Assembly: GCF_001514195.1 (NCBI RefSeq)
Contig: NZ_KQ948739.1
Span: 454,958-518,957, forward strand
Source: Streptomyces griseorubiginosus
GTDB lineage: Bacteria > Actinomycetota > Actinomycetes > Streptomycetales > Streptomycetaceae
Length of the DNA: 64,000 nucleotides
Direction: 5' to 3'
Part shown: piece by piece, positions 23,197-31,345 of the stretch
How the letters are laid out: each line of letters opens with the position of its first letter
Numbering within the stretch: the stretch's first letter is position 1
The notes under the pieces: generated by a model
Databases searched by the model: none
What the model was told of the DNA's origin: nothing
Seen by the model: the letters and a program-made list of their open reading frames with translations, nothing else
Translations under genes and position numbers: made by a program

Positions 23197-23520
23197 GTGC
23201 ACCCATACGACGCTCCGCGCCGGTTTCCCGGCGGACCATCGGCCACGCCGATCTACGACGCGCTCTACTCCGAGTACGTCAAGACCTTCCGTTCGCTGCC
23301 GGGTGACCGCAGCGGCGAGGAGGAGCTGGGCTTCACCGCGTTCGGGAACACCCCGCACGCCTCGGGCTCGTTCAGCAGCTCGTACAGCGCCTACAGCGCG
23401 GGGGCGTTCAGCGCCCGCCAGCAGTCGCAGTGGCAGCGGGTGGGTCACATCGGGCAGCAGCACACCGGGATGCACCACGTCCCGGCGGCGCTGCCGCCCG
23501 GCCCGCGCAGAGGGATCTGA
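23197..23520 (+). CDS. Small conserved Streptomyces protein, Ser/Tyr-rich
   Basis: 107 residues. It begins MHPYDAPRRFPGG (GTG start), followed by PIYDALYSEYVKTFRSLPGDRSGEEELGF and a low-complexity Ser/Tyr/Ala region (SSSYSAYSAGAFSARQQSQWQRV), ending in a His/Pro-rich tail. No TM or signal. Proteins of this look sit upstream of der in several Streptomyces as I recall; function unknown. No ribosome site precedes the GTG. It is closed by a very strong hairpin, which supports it being a real transcription unit. Confidence 0.65.
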   Translation: MHPYDAPRRFPGGPSATPIYDALYSEYVKTFRSLPGDRSGEEELGFTAFGNTPHASGSFSSSYSAYSAGAFSARQQSQWQRVGHIGQQHTGMHHVPAALPPGPRRGI

Positions 23521-23570
23521 GGCATGAGTGAGGGGGCGGTCCCGGTCGGGACCGCCCCCTCACTCATGCC
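23521..23570. terminator. Very strong 23-bp hairpin terminator
   Basis: Perfect 23-bp stem (23521-23543 with 23548-23570), 4-nt loop, filling the whole gap between convergent genes up to the der stop. Confidence 0.9.
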
Positions 23571-23574
23571 CGCG

Positions 23575-25065
23575 TCACTTCTTCTTGGTGTTCTTGGCGC
23601 CGCGCTTCTCGCGCACCCGCACCGAGATGTGGATCGGGGTGCCCTCGAAGCCGAACTCCTCGCGCAGCCGGCGCTCGATGAACCGCCGGTAGCCCGCCTC
23701 GATGAACCCGGAGGCGAAGAGCACGAACCGCGGCGGCTTGGTGCCGGCCTGGGTGCCGAAGAGGATGCGCGGCTGCTTGCCACCCCGGATCGGGTGCGGG
23801 TGGGCGGCGACCAGCTCGCCGAGGAAGGCGTTGAGGCGACCGGTGGGGACCCGCGTCTCCCAGCCCGCCAGGGCCGTCTCGATCGCCGGGACCAGCTTCT
23901 CCATGTGCCGTCCGGTCTTCGCCGAGACGTTCACGCGCGGGGCCCAGGCGATCTGGCCGAGCTCGGTCTCGATCTCCCGCTCCAGGTAGTAGCGGCGCTC
24001 CTCGTCGAGGGTGTCCCACTTGTTGTAGGCGACGACGATGGCACGGCCCGCGTCCACGGCCATGGTGACGATCCGCTGGTCCTGCACGGAGATGGACTCG
24101 GAGCCGTCGATCAGGATGACCGCGACCTCGGCCTTCTCGACGGCGGCCGCGGTCCGCAGCGAGGCGTAGTAGTCGGCGCCCTGCTGGAGGTGGACCCGCT
24201 TGCGGATACCCGCGGTGTCGACGAACTTCCAGGTGACACCGCCGAGTTCGATCAGCTCGTCGACCGGGTCACGGGTGGTGCCGGCCAGCTCGTTGACGAC
24301 GACCCGCTCCTCGCCGGCCACCTTGTTCAGCAGCGAGGACTTGCCGACGTTCGGGCGGCCGATCAGCGCGATCCGGCGGGGGCCGCCGATCCCGGTGGCG
24401 CCGAAGGTCTGCTCGGGCGCCTCCGGCAGGGCCTCCAGGACCGCGTCCAGCATGTCGCCGGTGCCCCGGCCGTGCAGCGCGGACACGGGGTGCGGCTCGC
24501 CGAGACCCAGGGACCACAGATAGGCCGCGTCGGACTCACCGCTCAGTCCGTCCACCTTGTTGGCGGCCAGCACCACGGGCTTGCCGGCCTTGCGCAGCAG
24601 TCGTACGACCGCCTCGTCGGTGTCGGTGGCGCCCACCTTGGCGTCGACGACGAACACGACGGCGTCGGCGGCCTCGATCGCGAACTCGGCCTGCGCGGCG
24701 ACGGAGGCGTCGATGCCGAAGACGTCCTGCTCCCAGCCGCCGGTGTCGACGACCTTGAAGCGGCGCCCGGACCACTCGGCCTCGTAGGTCACGCGGTCGC
24801 GGGTGACACCGGGCTTGTCCTCGACGACGGCCTCGCGGCGCCCGATGATGCGGTTCACGAGGGTCGACTTGCCGACATTGGGGCGGCCGACGACGGCGAG
24901 CACGGGCAGCGGCCCGTGACCGGCCTCCTCGATGGCACCTTCGACGTCCTCGACGTCGAAGCCCTCTTCCGCGGCGAGCTCCATGAACTCCGCGAACTCG
25001 GCATCGCCAAGCGCCCCGTGGTCGTGCAACTCGCCCGAGCCCTCGGAGTGGATGTGGTCGTTCAT
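23575..25065 (-). CDS. der: Ribosome-assembly GTPase Der (EngA)
   Basis: 496 residues. Two tandem GTPase domains: the first has GRPNVGKST (about 60-68), VDTGGW and NKVDG; the second has GRPNVGKSS (about 240), VDTAGIRKR and NKWD. A C-terminal KH-like domain ends in a Lys-rich tail (REKRGAKNTKKK). Der binds the 50S subunit and is needed for its maturation. The acidic N-terminal extension (about 50 residues) is usual in actinobacteria. ATG 25065 is chosen because GAGG lies about 10 nt upstream and because it matches homologues; a GTG at 25131 would add 22 residues. It is last in the cmk-plsC-der operon. Confidence 0.95.
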   Translation of the reverse strand: MNDHIHSEGSGELHDHGALGDAEFAEFMELAAEEGFDVEDVEGAIEEAGHGPLPVLAVVGRPNVGKSTLVNRIIGRREAVVEDKPGVTRDRVTYEAEWSGRRFKVVDTGGWEQDVFGIDASVAAQAEFAIEAADAVVFVVDAKVGATDTDEAVVRLLRKAGKPVVLAANKVDGLSGESDAAYLWSLGLGEPHPVSALHGRGTGDMLDAVLEALPEAPEQTFGATGIGGPRRIALIGRPNVGKSSLLNKVAGEERVVVNELAGTTRDPVDELIELGGVTWKFVDTAGIRKRVHLQQGADYYASLRTAAAVEKAEVAVILIDGSESISVQDQRIVTMAVDAGRAIVVAYNKWDTLDEERRYYLEREIETELGQIAWAPRVNVSAKTGRHMEKLVPAIETALAGWETRVPTGRLNAFLGELVAAHPHPIRGGKQPRILFGTQAGTKPPRFVLFASGFIEAGYRRFIERRLREEFGFEGTPIHISVRVREKRGAKNTKKK

Positions 25066-25144
25066 GAAGTCCGTACCTCGTTCATCGTGGTGATCGGTGG
25101 AACCGCCGGCCCTTTCGCCGGTCTGATCCACTACTCAGTGTCGC

Positions 25145-25861
25145 CTAGCGCCCGGTCAGGCGCCTGGCGTTTTCCAGGTGGCTGCTCAGCTGCTTCTGGA
25201 TGCGTTCGGTCGCCTCGTCCAGCGCCTTGCGCGTTCGCCGCCCGCTGCCGTCGCCCGCTTCGAAGGGGTCCCCGAAGACGACGTCGACCCGGCTGCGCAG
25301 CGGAGGCAGCCCCTTTATCAACCGTCCGCGCTTCTCGGAGCTTCCCAGCACCGCGACCGGGACGATCGGCGCCCCGCTGCGTACGGCGAAATAGGCGAGC
25401 CCGGCGCGCAGCGCGGCGAAGTCACCCTCGCCGCGGGTGCCCTCCGGGAAGATCCCGAGGACACCGCCGGCCGACAGGACGTCCAGGGCCTGGGTGATGG
25501 CCGTACGGTCGGCGCCCGAGCGGTCGACCTTGACCTGTCCGATGCCGAGCAGGAACGGATCCAGCGGACCGACGAACGCCTCCTTCTTGATCAGGAAGTG
25601 CGTCGGCCGGGGCGCCACACCCATGACCATCGGACCGTCGATGTTGTGGGAGTGGTTGACGGCGAGGATCGCGGGACCGGTCGCGGGCATCCGCCAGGCG
25701 CCGAGCACCCGCGGCTTCCACAGCCCGTACATCAGGCCGACGCCGATCCGCCGCCCGACCTCGGCACCCCGCTCCGAAGGAACAGTCCTCTTCGAAGGAA
25801 CAGTCCGCTCCGAAGGAACGGTCCGCTCCGAAGGAGCCCTGCCCGATGAGTCCCCGCTCAC
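25145..25861 (-). CDS. PlsC-like 1-acylglycerol-3-phosphate acyltransferase
   Basis: 238 residues. The acyltransferase motifs are clear: NHSHNIDGPM (HX4D catalytic motif), FLIKKEAFVGPLDPFLLGIGQVKVDR, GIFPEGTRGEGDF (FPEGTR) and APIVPVAVLG. The enzyme should add a second acyl chain to lysophosphatidate at the membrane. The GTG start at 25861 overlaps the cmk stop (GTGA). The N-terminus is a repeated Ser-Glu-Arg-Thr-Val-Pro hexapeptide (three to four copies, encoded by an 18-bp repeat at about 25777-25832) that looks disordered. The cmk-plsC-der order is conserved in actinobacteria. Confidence 0.9.
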   Translation of the reverse strand: MSGDSSGRAPSERTVPSERTVPSKRTVPSERGAEVGRRIGVGLMYGLWKPRVLGAWRMPATGPAILAVNHSHNIDGPMVMGVAPRPTHFLIKKEAFVGPLDPFLLGIGQVKVDRSGADRTAITQALDVLSAGGVLGIFPEGTRGEGDFAALRAGLAYFAVRSGAPIVPVAVLGSSEKRGRLIKGLPPLRSRVDVVFGDPFEAGDGSGRRTRKALDEATERIQKQLSSHLENARRLTGR

Positions 25862-26544
25862 TTCCCGGCCCGCTTCTCCTCGACGAGAGTCACGACACAC
25901 TCGATGACCTGCGCGAGGGTGAGCTCGGTGGTGTCCACCTCGACCGCGTCGTCCGCCTTGGCGAGCGGCGAGGTCTTCCGGCTGGAGTCGGCCGCGTCCC
26001 GCTTGATCAGGGCCTCGCGGGTGGCCTGGACGTCGGCGCCCTTGAGCTCACCGCTGCGGCGGGCGGCGCGCGCCTCCGGCGAGGCGGTGAGGAAGATCTT
26101 GAGGTCGGCGTCGGGCAGCACGGTGGTGCCGATGTCCCGCCCCTCGACGACGATGCCCTTCTCCGCGGAGGTCGCGAGCGAGCGCTGGAGCTCGGTGATC
26201 CGGGCCCGCACCTCGGGCACCGCGCTCACGGCGCTGACCTTGGAGGTGACCTCCTGGGTGCGGATCGGACCGGCCACGTCCGTGCCGTCGACCGTGATCG
26301 TGGGGTTCTCCGGGTCGGTGCCGGAGACGATCTCCGCCTTGCCGGCCACTGCGGCGATCGCGGTCGGGTCGTCGATGTCGATCCCGTTGTTCACCATCCA
26401 CCAGGTGATCGCCCGGTACTGGGCGCCGGTGTCCAGGTAGCTCAGCCCCAGCTGCGCGGCGACAGCCTTCGAGGTGCTCGACTTGCCCGTGCCGGAGGGG
26501 CCGTCGATGGCGACAATCACGGGCTGGGCGGCGCCGTTTTCCAC
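25858..26544 (-). CDS. cmk: Cytidylate kinase
   Basis: 228 residues. The P-loop IDGPSGTGKSS (residues about 13-23) and the CMP-binding region GLSYLDTGAQYRAITWW are typical of the Cmk family. The later EKGIVVEGRDIGTTVLPDADLKIFLTASPEARAARR is the LID/core signature. It phosphorylates CMP and dCMP in pyrimidine salvage. GTG 26544 is taken because AAAGG lies 7-10 nt upstream and the P-loop falls at the expected distance; the longer frame would add 20 non-conserved residues. Confidence 0.95.
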   Translation of the reverse strand: MENGAAQPVIVAIDGPSGTGKSSTSKAVAAQLGLSYLDTGAQYRAITWWMVNNGIDIDDPTAIAAVAGKAEIVSGTDPENPTITVDGTDVAGPIRTQEVTSKVSAVSAVPEVRARITELQRSLATSAEKGIVVEGRDIGTTVLPDADLKIFLTASPEARAARRSGELKGADVQATREALIKRDAADSSRKTSPLAKADDAVEVDTTELTLAQVIECVVTLVEEKRAGK

Positions 26545-26730
26545 GGGGGGACACCTTTCGGGTGCGTCTGGCGGATGGTGTGAGGGCGCGACTGTGCCCC
26601 GCACCAGGTTACTGGGTGCGCGTCACTCGTCCGGACGCGCACCGAAGGGTGGACCGGTCACGGGTACCGGGCGTGAGGACCAGACGCGAGGACCGGCCAC
26701 ACGGACCGGCCACACGGACCGCCGCGCCGC

Positions 26731-27816
26731 TCACCGCCGGATCGCCCAGCCCCGTTCCCGCAGCGAGGCACTGAGCACGGGTGCCGCCTGCGGCTCCACC
26801 ATCAGCTGCACCAGACCGGCCTGCTGCCCCGTCGCGTGCTCGATCCGCACGTCCTCGATGTTCACGCCCGCCCGGCCGGCGTCCGCGAAGATCCGGGCCA
26901 GCTGCCCCGGCTGGTCGTCGATGAGCACGGCCACGACCTCGTACACCCGCGGGGCGGACCCGTGCTTGCCCGGCACTCGCACCTGGCCGGCGTTCCCGCG
27001 TCGCAGCATGTCCTCGATCCCGGACGTGCCGTCGATCCGCTTGGCCTCGTCGGCGGACTGGAGCGCCCGCAGCGCCCGCACCGTCTCCTCCAGGTCCCCG
27101 GCGACATCGGTGAGCAGGTCGGCCACCGGCCCCGGGTTCGCGGAGAGGATGTCGATCCACATACCGGGGTCGGACGCGGCGATCCGGGTCACGTCCCGGA
27201 TGCCCTGACCGCACAGCCGTACGGCGGCCTCCTCGGCGTGCTCCAGGCGCGCGGCGACCATGCTGGACACCAGATGGGGCATGTGCGAGACGAGCGCCAC
27301 GGCCCGGTCGTGGGCGTCGGCGTCCATGACGACCGGCACCGCACGGCAGTGCGAGACCAGTTCCAGCGCGAGGTTGAGCACCTCCGTGTCGGAGTCCCTG
27401 GTCGGGGTGAGGACCCAGGGCCGGCCCTCGAAGAGGTCCGCCGAGGCGGCCAGCGGCCCGGACTTCTCCCGCCCGGACATCGGATGCGTACCGATGTACG
27501 AGGACAGGTCGAGCCCCAGCGCCTCCAGTTCCCGGCGCGGCCCGCCCTTGACGCTGGCCACGTCGATGTAGCCGCGGGCGACGCCGCGCCGCATGGCACC
27601 GGCGAGCACCTCGGCCACGTGCGCGGGCGGCGCGGCGACGATCGCGAGGTCGACCGGCCCCTCGGGCACCTCGTCGGTGCCGGCGCCGAGCGCGGCAGCC
27701 GTACGGGCCTGCTCGGGGTCGTGGTCGGCGAGGTGCACGGTGACGCCCCGCGCCACCAGCGCCAGGGCGGCGGACGTGCCGATGAGTCCGGTCCCGACGA
27801 CGAGCGCGGTCCTCAC
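26731..27816 (-). CDS. tyrA: Prephenate dehydrogenase with C-terminal ACT domain
   Basis: 361 residues. NAD-binding motif VVGTGLIGTSAALAL at the N-terminus; THPMSGREKSGP and VVMDADAHDRAVALVSHMPHLVS hold the catalytic and substrate residues of TyrA. Residues about 285-361 form an ACT domain (YEVVAVLIDDQPGQLARIFADAGRAGVNIEDVRIEH), presumably for feedback control by tyrosine. It converts prephenate to 4-hydroxyphenylpyruvate. The GTG start overlaps the aroH stop (GTGA), so chorismate mutase and this enzyme are made together. A 13-bp tandem repeat lies just downstream (26690-26722). Confidence 0.95.
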   Translation of the reverse strand: MRTALVVGTGLIGTSAALALVARGVTVHLADHDPEQARTAAALGAGTDEVPEGPVDLAIVAAPPAHVAEVLAGAMRRGVARGYIDVASVKGGPRRELEALGLDLSSYIGTHPMSGREKSGPLAASADLFEGRPWVLTPTRDSDTEVLNLALELVSHCRAVPVVMDADAHDRAVALVSHMPHLVSSMVAARLEHAEEAAVRLCGQGIRDVTRIAASDPGMWIDILSANPGPVADLLTDVAGDLEETVRALRALQSADEAKRIDGTSGIEDMLRRGNAGQVRVPGKHGSAPRVYEVVAVLIDDQPGQLARIFADAGRAGVNIEDVRIEHATGQQAGLVQLMVEPQAAPVLSASLRERGWAIRR

Positions 27817-28175
27817 TGCGCGATGTCCTTGCGGAGGGCGGCCGCGGCGCCGAGGTAGACGTGCGCGATGTCGGCGCGGGCGCGGTCGGACTCTATGTGC
27901 GCGAGCACCCGGACCACCCGGGGCATGGCGCCCTCGATGTCGAGCTCCTGGGCGCAGATCAGCGGGACGTCCACGATGCCGAGCTTGCGGGCCGCGGCAG
28001 CCGGGAAGTCGCTGTGCAGATCGGGCGTGGCCGTGAACCAGATGCTGATCAGGTCGTCCGCGGTCAGCTCGTTCCGCTCCATGATGGCGGTGAGCAGCGC
28101 CCCGACCTGCTCGTCCATGTGGCCGGCCTCGTCCTGTTCGAGTTGGACGGCGCCCCGGACCGCTCGTACCGCCAC
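27813..28175 (-). CDS. aroH: Chorismate mutase, AroH class
   Basis: 120 residues. Start AVRAVRGAVQLEQDEAGHMDEQVGALL, then DDLISIWFTATPDLHSDFPAAAARKLG, PLICAQELDIEGAMPRVVRVL and the C-terminal HVYLGAAAALRKDI match the B. subtilis-type AroH trimer, including the N-terminal Arg and the central Glu and Arg of the active site. It converts chorismate to prephenate for the coupled TyrA. GTG 28175 is preferred because AAGGAG lies 7 nt upstream; a longer frame lacks support. A TAGGCT hexamer at 28219-28224 is a possible -10. Confidence 0.93.
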   Translation of the reverse strand: MAVRAVRGAVQLEQDEAGHMDEQVGALLTAIMERNELTADDLISIWFTATPDLHSDFPAAAARKLGIVDVPLICAQELDIEGAMPRVVRVLAHIESDRARADIAHVYLGAAAALRKDIAQ

Positions 28176-28405
28176 GGCGTTGCTCCTTGCTGCTGTGATC
28201 CCGGCTCTGTGCACGACCAGCCTAGTCAGCCCGCGCCGACGGGGTGCTCGGCGCCCGCCCCGTGAGACGGCCGCACGGACCAGGTCAATGTCACCCGAAT
28301 GTCCCGGTTCCGCTACTTGGGGTGAAACACGCCCGTGCGCCCCTGGACGCGGGCCCCCTGGTCCGCTCTCATGGCAGGAAACCTGCCTCGGGGGAGGCCC
28401 CTGAC

Positions 28406-29080
28406 ATGAAGCGTTCCGGACCGCTGCTGACTCTGCTCGCGGGACTGCTGCTCGGCCTGTTCATGCTCTCGCTCAACGCCACGACGGGAGAGAAGCCCAC
28501 GTCGTCGTACGTGAAGCCGCCGTCGACCGGCAAACCCAGCACCAAGGCGTCACCGAGCACCCCACCGGCACGGACGTCCGCGCCGCCGAGCCCGTCTCCG
28601 GCCCGGACGCCGGTGCCCGAGGGCGTCTACACGGGCCGTACCGACGACGACTCCTCCGCGGTCGCGATCACGGTCCGCGGCGACAAGGCGATCGCGTACG
28701 TCTGCGACGGCCGCAACATCGAATCGTGGCTCCAAGGCTCCGTGAAGGACGACGGCAGCCTGCGCCTGACCGGCAAGGGCGGCGCGAGCCTGGAGGGCCG
28801 GGCCAAGGAGGCCAAGGCGATCCGCGGCACCGCCAGGGTCGGCAGCGGCAGCTACCCCTTCACGATCAAGAAGTCCAAGAAGTCGTCCGGTCTCTACCGG
28901 GCGAACAGCACGGTCGCCGGCGCGAAAATCGAGGGCGGCTGGATCGTGCTCCCGGACGGGAAGCAGGTCGGCATCCTCAGGCGCGACGGCAAGCCCTCCC
29001 CCGCACCCGCGATCGACCCGGAGACCGGCGCGGTGACGGTCGACGGACAGCAGCTCACGGCCCGTCCGGTAACCCCCTGA
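28406..29080 (+). CDS. Membrane-anchored extracytoplasmic protein of unknown function
   Basis: 224 residues. One N-terminal hydrophobic segment (LLTLLAGLLLGLFMLSLNA) without a clear cleavage site suggests a signal anchor. A Ser/Thr/Pro-rich stalk (about 28-72) and a globular part follow: GVYTGRTDDDSSAVAITVRGDKAIAYVCDG.., IESWLQGSVKDDGSLRLTGKGGASLEGRA, ending GGWIVLPDGKQVGILRR. The repeated short beta strands suggest a small beta-sandwich exposed outside. No family recognised. ATG has GGGGAGG 8 nt upstream. A MITE-like element begins 6 bp after the stop. Confidence 0.7.
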   Translation: MKRSGPLLTLLAGLLLGLFMLSLNATTGEKPTSSYVKPPSTGKPSTKASPSTPPARTSAPPSPSPARTPVPEGVYTGRTDDDSSAVAITVRGDKAIAYVCDGRNIESWLQGSVKDDGSLRLTGKGGASLEGRAKEAKAIRGTARVGSGSYPFTIKKSKKSSGLYRANSTVAGAKIEGGWIVLPDGKQVGILRRDGKPSPAPAIDPETGAVTVDGQQLTARPVTP

Positions 29081-29085
29081 CCCTA

Positions 29086-29306
29086 GGGCCTGTCCGGCGG
29101 ATCATGCCGGCGTCGCGGGGCTGGGCACGCCCGTCTGCCGCGTTGTCGTCACTCGCCGACTCCCCCACGCTCGAACAACCTCACGCGGGAGGGGCCCCCA
29201 TCGCGTCGACTCCCTCCTCCGCCTTGCAGCCAGACGCACCCAGCCCCGCTCACCTGCACCGAGCAGCACCGTTTCTTGCAGCCGGCCTGATCCGCCGGAC
29301 AGACCC
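29086..29306. mobile_element. MITE-like element with 26-bp terminal inverted repeats and TA flanks
   Basis: 221-bp non-coding element. The ends GGGYCTGTCCGGCGGATCA.. are inverted repeats matching over 26 nt with two mismatches (29086-29111 and 29281-29306). TA dinucleotides flank both sides (29084-29085 and 29307-29308), as left by IS630/Tc1-type transposition. No open frame spans it, so it would need a transposase in trans. It separates the membrane protein gene from the DUF6529-Rieske pair and now supplies their upstream sequence. Confidence 0.75.
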
Positions 29307-29325
29307 TAGCCCGAGGGAGCCGATC

Positions 29326-29907
29326 ATGCCCGTCGACCCGAACGCGGCCACCCAGAGCTGGCCCGCACCCGAACCCGAGCGCGGCCCGAGCCCGGTCCGC
29401 TATCTGATCCCGGCCCTGGTCGCCGCAGCGGTGGCGGTCGGCCTCGGCGCCTACGGCAAGGTCCACGACCCGACGGGGACGGCCTTCAACCTCGCCGGCT
29501 TCAGCAGCACCGGCGCGGTGAAGTCATGGCTCGCGACGGCCGCGTTCTTCTTCGCGCTCGTCCAGCTCGTCTCGGCCCTGATGCTGTACGGCAGGCTGCC
29601 GGGCCCACGCTGGTCGGGCACCCTGCACCGCTGGTCCGGCCGGGTGGCCTTCCTGCTCGCGGTGCCGGTCGCGGTGCACTGTCTGTACGCGTTCGGCTTC
29701 CAGTCCTACGAATCACGCGTTCTGTGGCACTCCCTCCTGGGTTGCTTCTTCTTCGGGGTCTTCAGTGCCAAGATGCTGCTGCTCCGCTGGGAGCGACTTC
29801 CCGGATGGCTGCTGCCGATCGTCGGCGGGCTCGTCTTCACCGCGCTCACGATCCTCTGGCTGACCTCCGCCCTCTGGTTCTTCCGCACCTTCGGAGTCAC
29901 GACATGA
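29326..29907 (+). CDS. DUF6529-type polytopic membrane protein, possible b-type cytochrome
   Basis: 193 residues with about five TM segments (starting YLIPALVAAAVAVGLGAYG). Conserved-looking His occur in TLHRWSGRVAFLLAVPVAVHCLYAF and RVLWHSLLGCFFFGVFSAKMLLLRWE, spaced as in small haem-b membrane proteins such as cytochrome b561/ferric reductase relatives. It resembles the actinobacterial DUF6529 family. ATG 29326 has GAGGGAG 6-7 nt upstream. Its stop overlaps the Rieske gene start (ATGA). I infer an electron-transfer pair in which this protein accepts or donates electrons through the membrane; haem binding is a prediction. Confidence 0.75.
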   Translation: MPVDPNAATQSWPAPEPERGPSPVRYLIPALVAAAVAVGLGAYGKVHDPTGTAFNLAGFSSTGAVKSWLATAAFFFALVQLVSALMLYGRLPGPRWSGTLHRWSGRVAFLLAVPVAVHCLYAFGFQSYESRVLWHSLLGCFFFGVFSAKMLLLRWERLPGWLLPIVGGLVFTALTILWLTSALWFFRTFGVTT

Positions 29908-30317
29908 CGCACAGCCCGACGCGGCGCACGGTCCTTCTCGCGACGGGCGGCGCCGCACTGACCGCCGGCTGCAGCGAGTACGGCAGCGGGAACGACGACT
30001 CCGGCTCCAGCTCGGTGGAGGCGGGCGCCGGCACCGAGGTGGCGAAGACGAGCGAGATCCCGGTCGGCGGCGGCAAGATCTTCAAGGATCAGAAGGTGGT
30101 CGTCACCCAGCCGAAGAAGGGCGAGTTCAAGGCCTTCTCCGACATCTGCACCCACCAGGGCTGCCAGGTGTCCAGCGTCTCCGACGGCACCATCAACTGC
30201 CCCTGCCATGGCAGCAAGTTCAACATCACGGACGGTTCGGTGGCGAATCCACCCGCCAACCAGCCGCTGCCGGAGAAGCAGATCAAGGTCACCGGCGACT
30301 CGATCCAACTGGCCTAG
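29904..30317 (+). CDS. Rieske [2Fe-2S] lipoprotein
   Basis: 137 residues. N-terminal RRTVLLATGGAALTAGC has a Tat-like twin Arg and a lipobox ending at Cys23, so it should be exported folded and lipid-anchored outside. The Rieske cluster ligands are complete: CTHQGC (Cys82, His84) and CPCHGS (Cys99, His102), with the Cys87/Cys101 pair that stabilises the high-potential cluster. The tail GSVANPPANQPLPEKQIKV is the normal end of small Rieske domains. Coupled to the DUF6529 gene by ATGA; no quinol oxidase subunits are adjacent. The partner and substrate are unknown. Confidence 0.9.
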   Translation: MTHSPTRRTVLLATGGAALTAGCSEYGSGNDDSGSSSVEAGAGTEVAKTSEIPVGGGKIFKDQKVVVTQPKKGEFKAFSDICTHQGCQVSSVSDGTINCPCHGSKFNITDGSVANPPANQPLPEKQIKVTGDSIQLA

Positions 30318-30328
30318 GCGGCCCGGGA

Positions 30329-31345
30329 CTAGGCGTCCCAGAGCGCCCCGAGGGTCACCAGCTCGCTGCCGTACTCGATCCGGTCGGCCCACTCCACGGG
30401 CCAGGCGTCGGCTCCCAGATGGGCGCCCGCGAACGCACCCGTCAGGCAGGCGATGGAGTCGGAGTCGCCGGAGCTGCACGCGGCCCGCCGCAGGGCCGTC
30501 AGCGGCTCCTCGGGGAACTGGAGGAAGCACAACAGCCCGGTCGCCAGGGCCTCTTCGGCGATCCAGCCCGCCCCGGTGGCCAGGCAGGGGTCGTCCTCGG
30601 GCGAGGCGGTGCGCACGGCGTCGTCGAGCCGGTCGAGAACGGCCAGGCACTCGTCCCAGCCGCGCGCCATGAACTGCCCGGACGTCGGGTCCTGGCTGCG
30701 CGTCCACAGGTCCCCGAGCCAACGCTCGTGGTACTGGCCCCGGTTCACCAGGGCGTACGACCGCAGCAGCCCGACCAGTTCGCCCGGCTCGGCGCCCTGC
30801 GCGAGCAGCCGTACGGCACGCGCGGTGAGGTCGGAGGCGGCGAGGGCGGTGGGGTGCCCGTGGGTGAGCGCGGCCTGCAACTGGGCCGCGCCCGCGCGCT
30901 GTTCGTCGCTCAGTCCGGGGACGAGCCCGACGGGCGCGACCCGCATGTTGGCCCCGCAGCCCTTGGAGCCGATCTGGCTGGCGTCCTGCCAGGGCAGCTC
31001 AGGGCGCTCCAGGAGGTCGCAGGCCCGCAGGCAGGTGTTGCCGGGGGCGCGGTTGTTCTCAGGGGAGCGGTTCCACGCGATGAACTCCCGGCGGACCGAC
31101 TCCGCCAGCTCGGGCCCGAGCACCCCCCGGTCCATCGCCGCCCGCAGCCCCCTGCCCACCGCCAGCGTCATCTGGGTGTCGTCGCTGACGACGGCCGGAG
31201 TGATGAGCTCCATCTCCCGCCACGGCCCGCACTTGGCGAGGATCGACCGCACGTCGTTGAACTCGGTCGGGAAGCCGAGGGCGTCCCCGAGGGCGAGGCC
31301 GACGAGGGTTCCGGTGGCGGCGCGTTTGGTCAGGATCGTGGTCAT
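30329..31345 (-). CDS. ADP-ribosylglycohydrolase (DraG/ARH family)
   Basis: 338 residues. GTLVGLALGDALGFPTEF at the start, VVSDDTQMTLAVGRGL (metal-binding SDDT) and the C-terminal CSSGDSDSIACLTGAFAGA (the second Asp-rich metal site) are the DraG signatures. The enzyme removes ADP-ribose from proteins or small molecules with two Mg or Mn ions. Its ATG overlaps the stop of the NrtR-type gene (ATGA), so ADP-ribose removal and NAD control are co-produced. This linkage supports a role in ADP-ribose/NAD turnover. Confidence 0.92.
   Translation of the reverse strand: MTTILTKRAATGTLVGLALGDALGFPTEFNDVRSILAKCGPWREMELITPAVVSDDTQMTLAVGRGLRAAMDRGVLGPELAESVRREFIAWNRSPENNRAPGNTCLRACDLLERPELPWQDASQIGSKGCGANMRVAPVGLVPGLSDEQRAGAAQLQAALTHGHPTALAASDLTARAVRLLAQGAEPGELVGLLRSYALVNRGQYHERWLGDLWTRSQDPTSGQFMARGWDECLAVLDRLDDAVRTASPEDDPCLATGAGWIAEEALATGLLCFLQFPEEPLTALRRAACSSGDSDSIACLTGAFAGAHLGADAWPVEWADRIEYGSELVTLGALWDA

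Noticed and set aside
25065..25131. Longer start for Der at GTG 25131
   Set aside because: No good ribosome site and the extra residues are not typical; ATG 25065 has GAGG and fits homologues.
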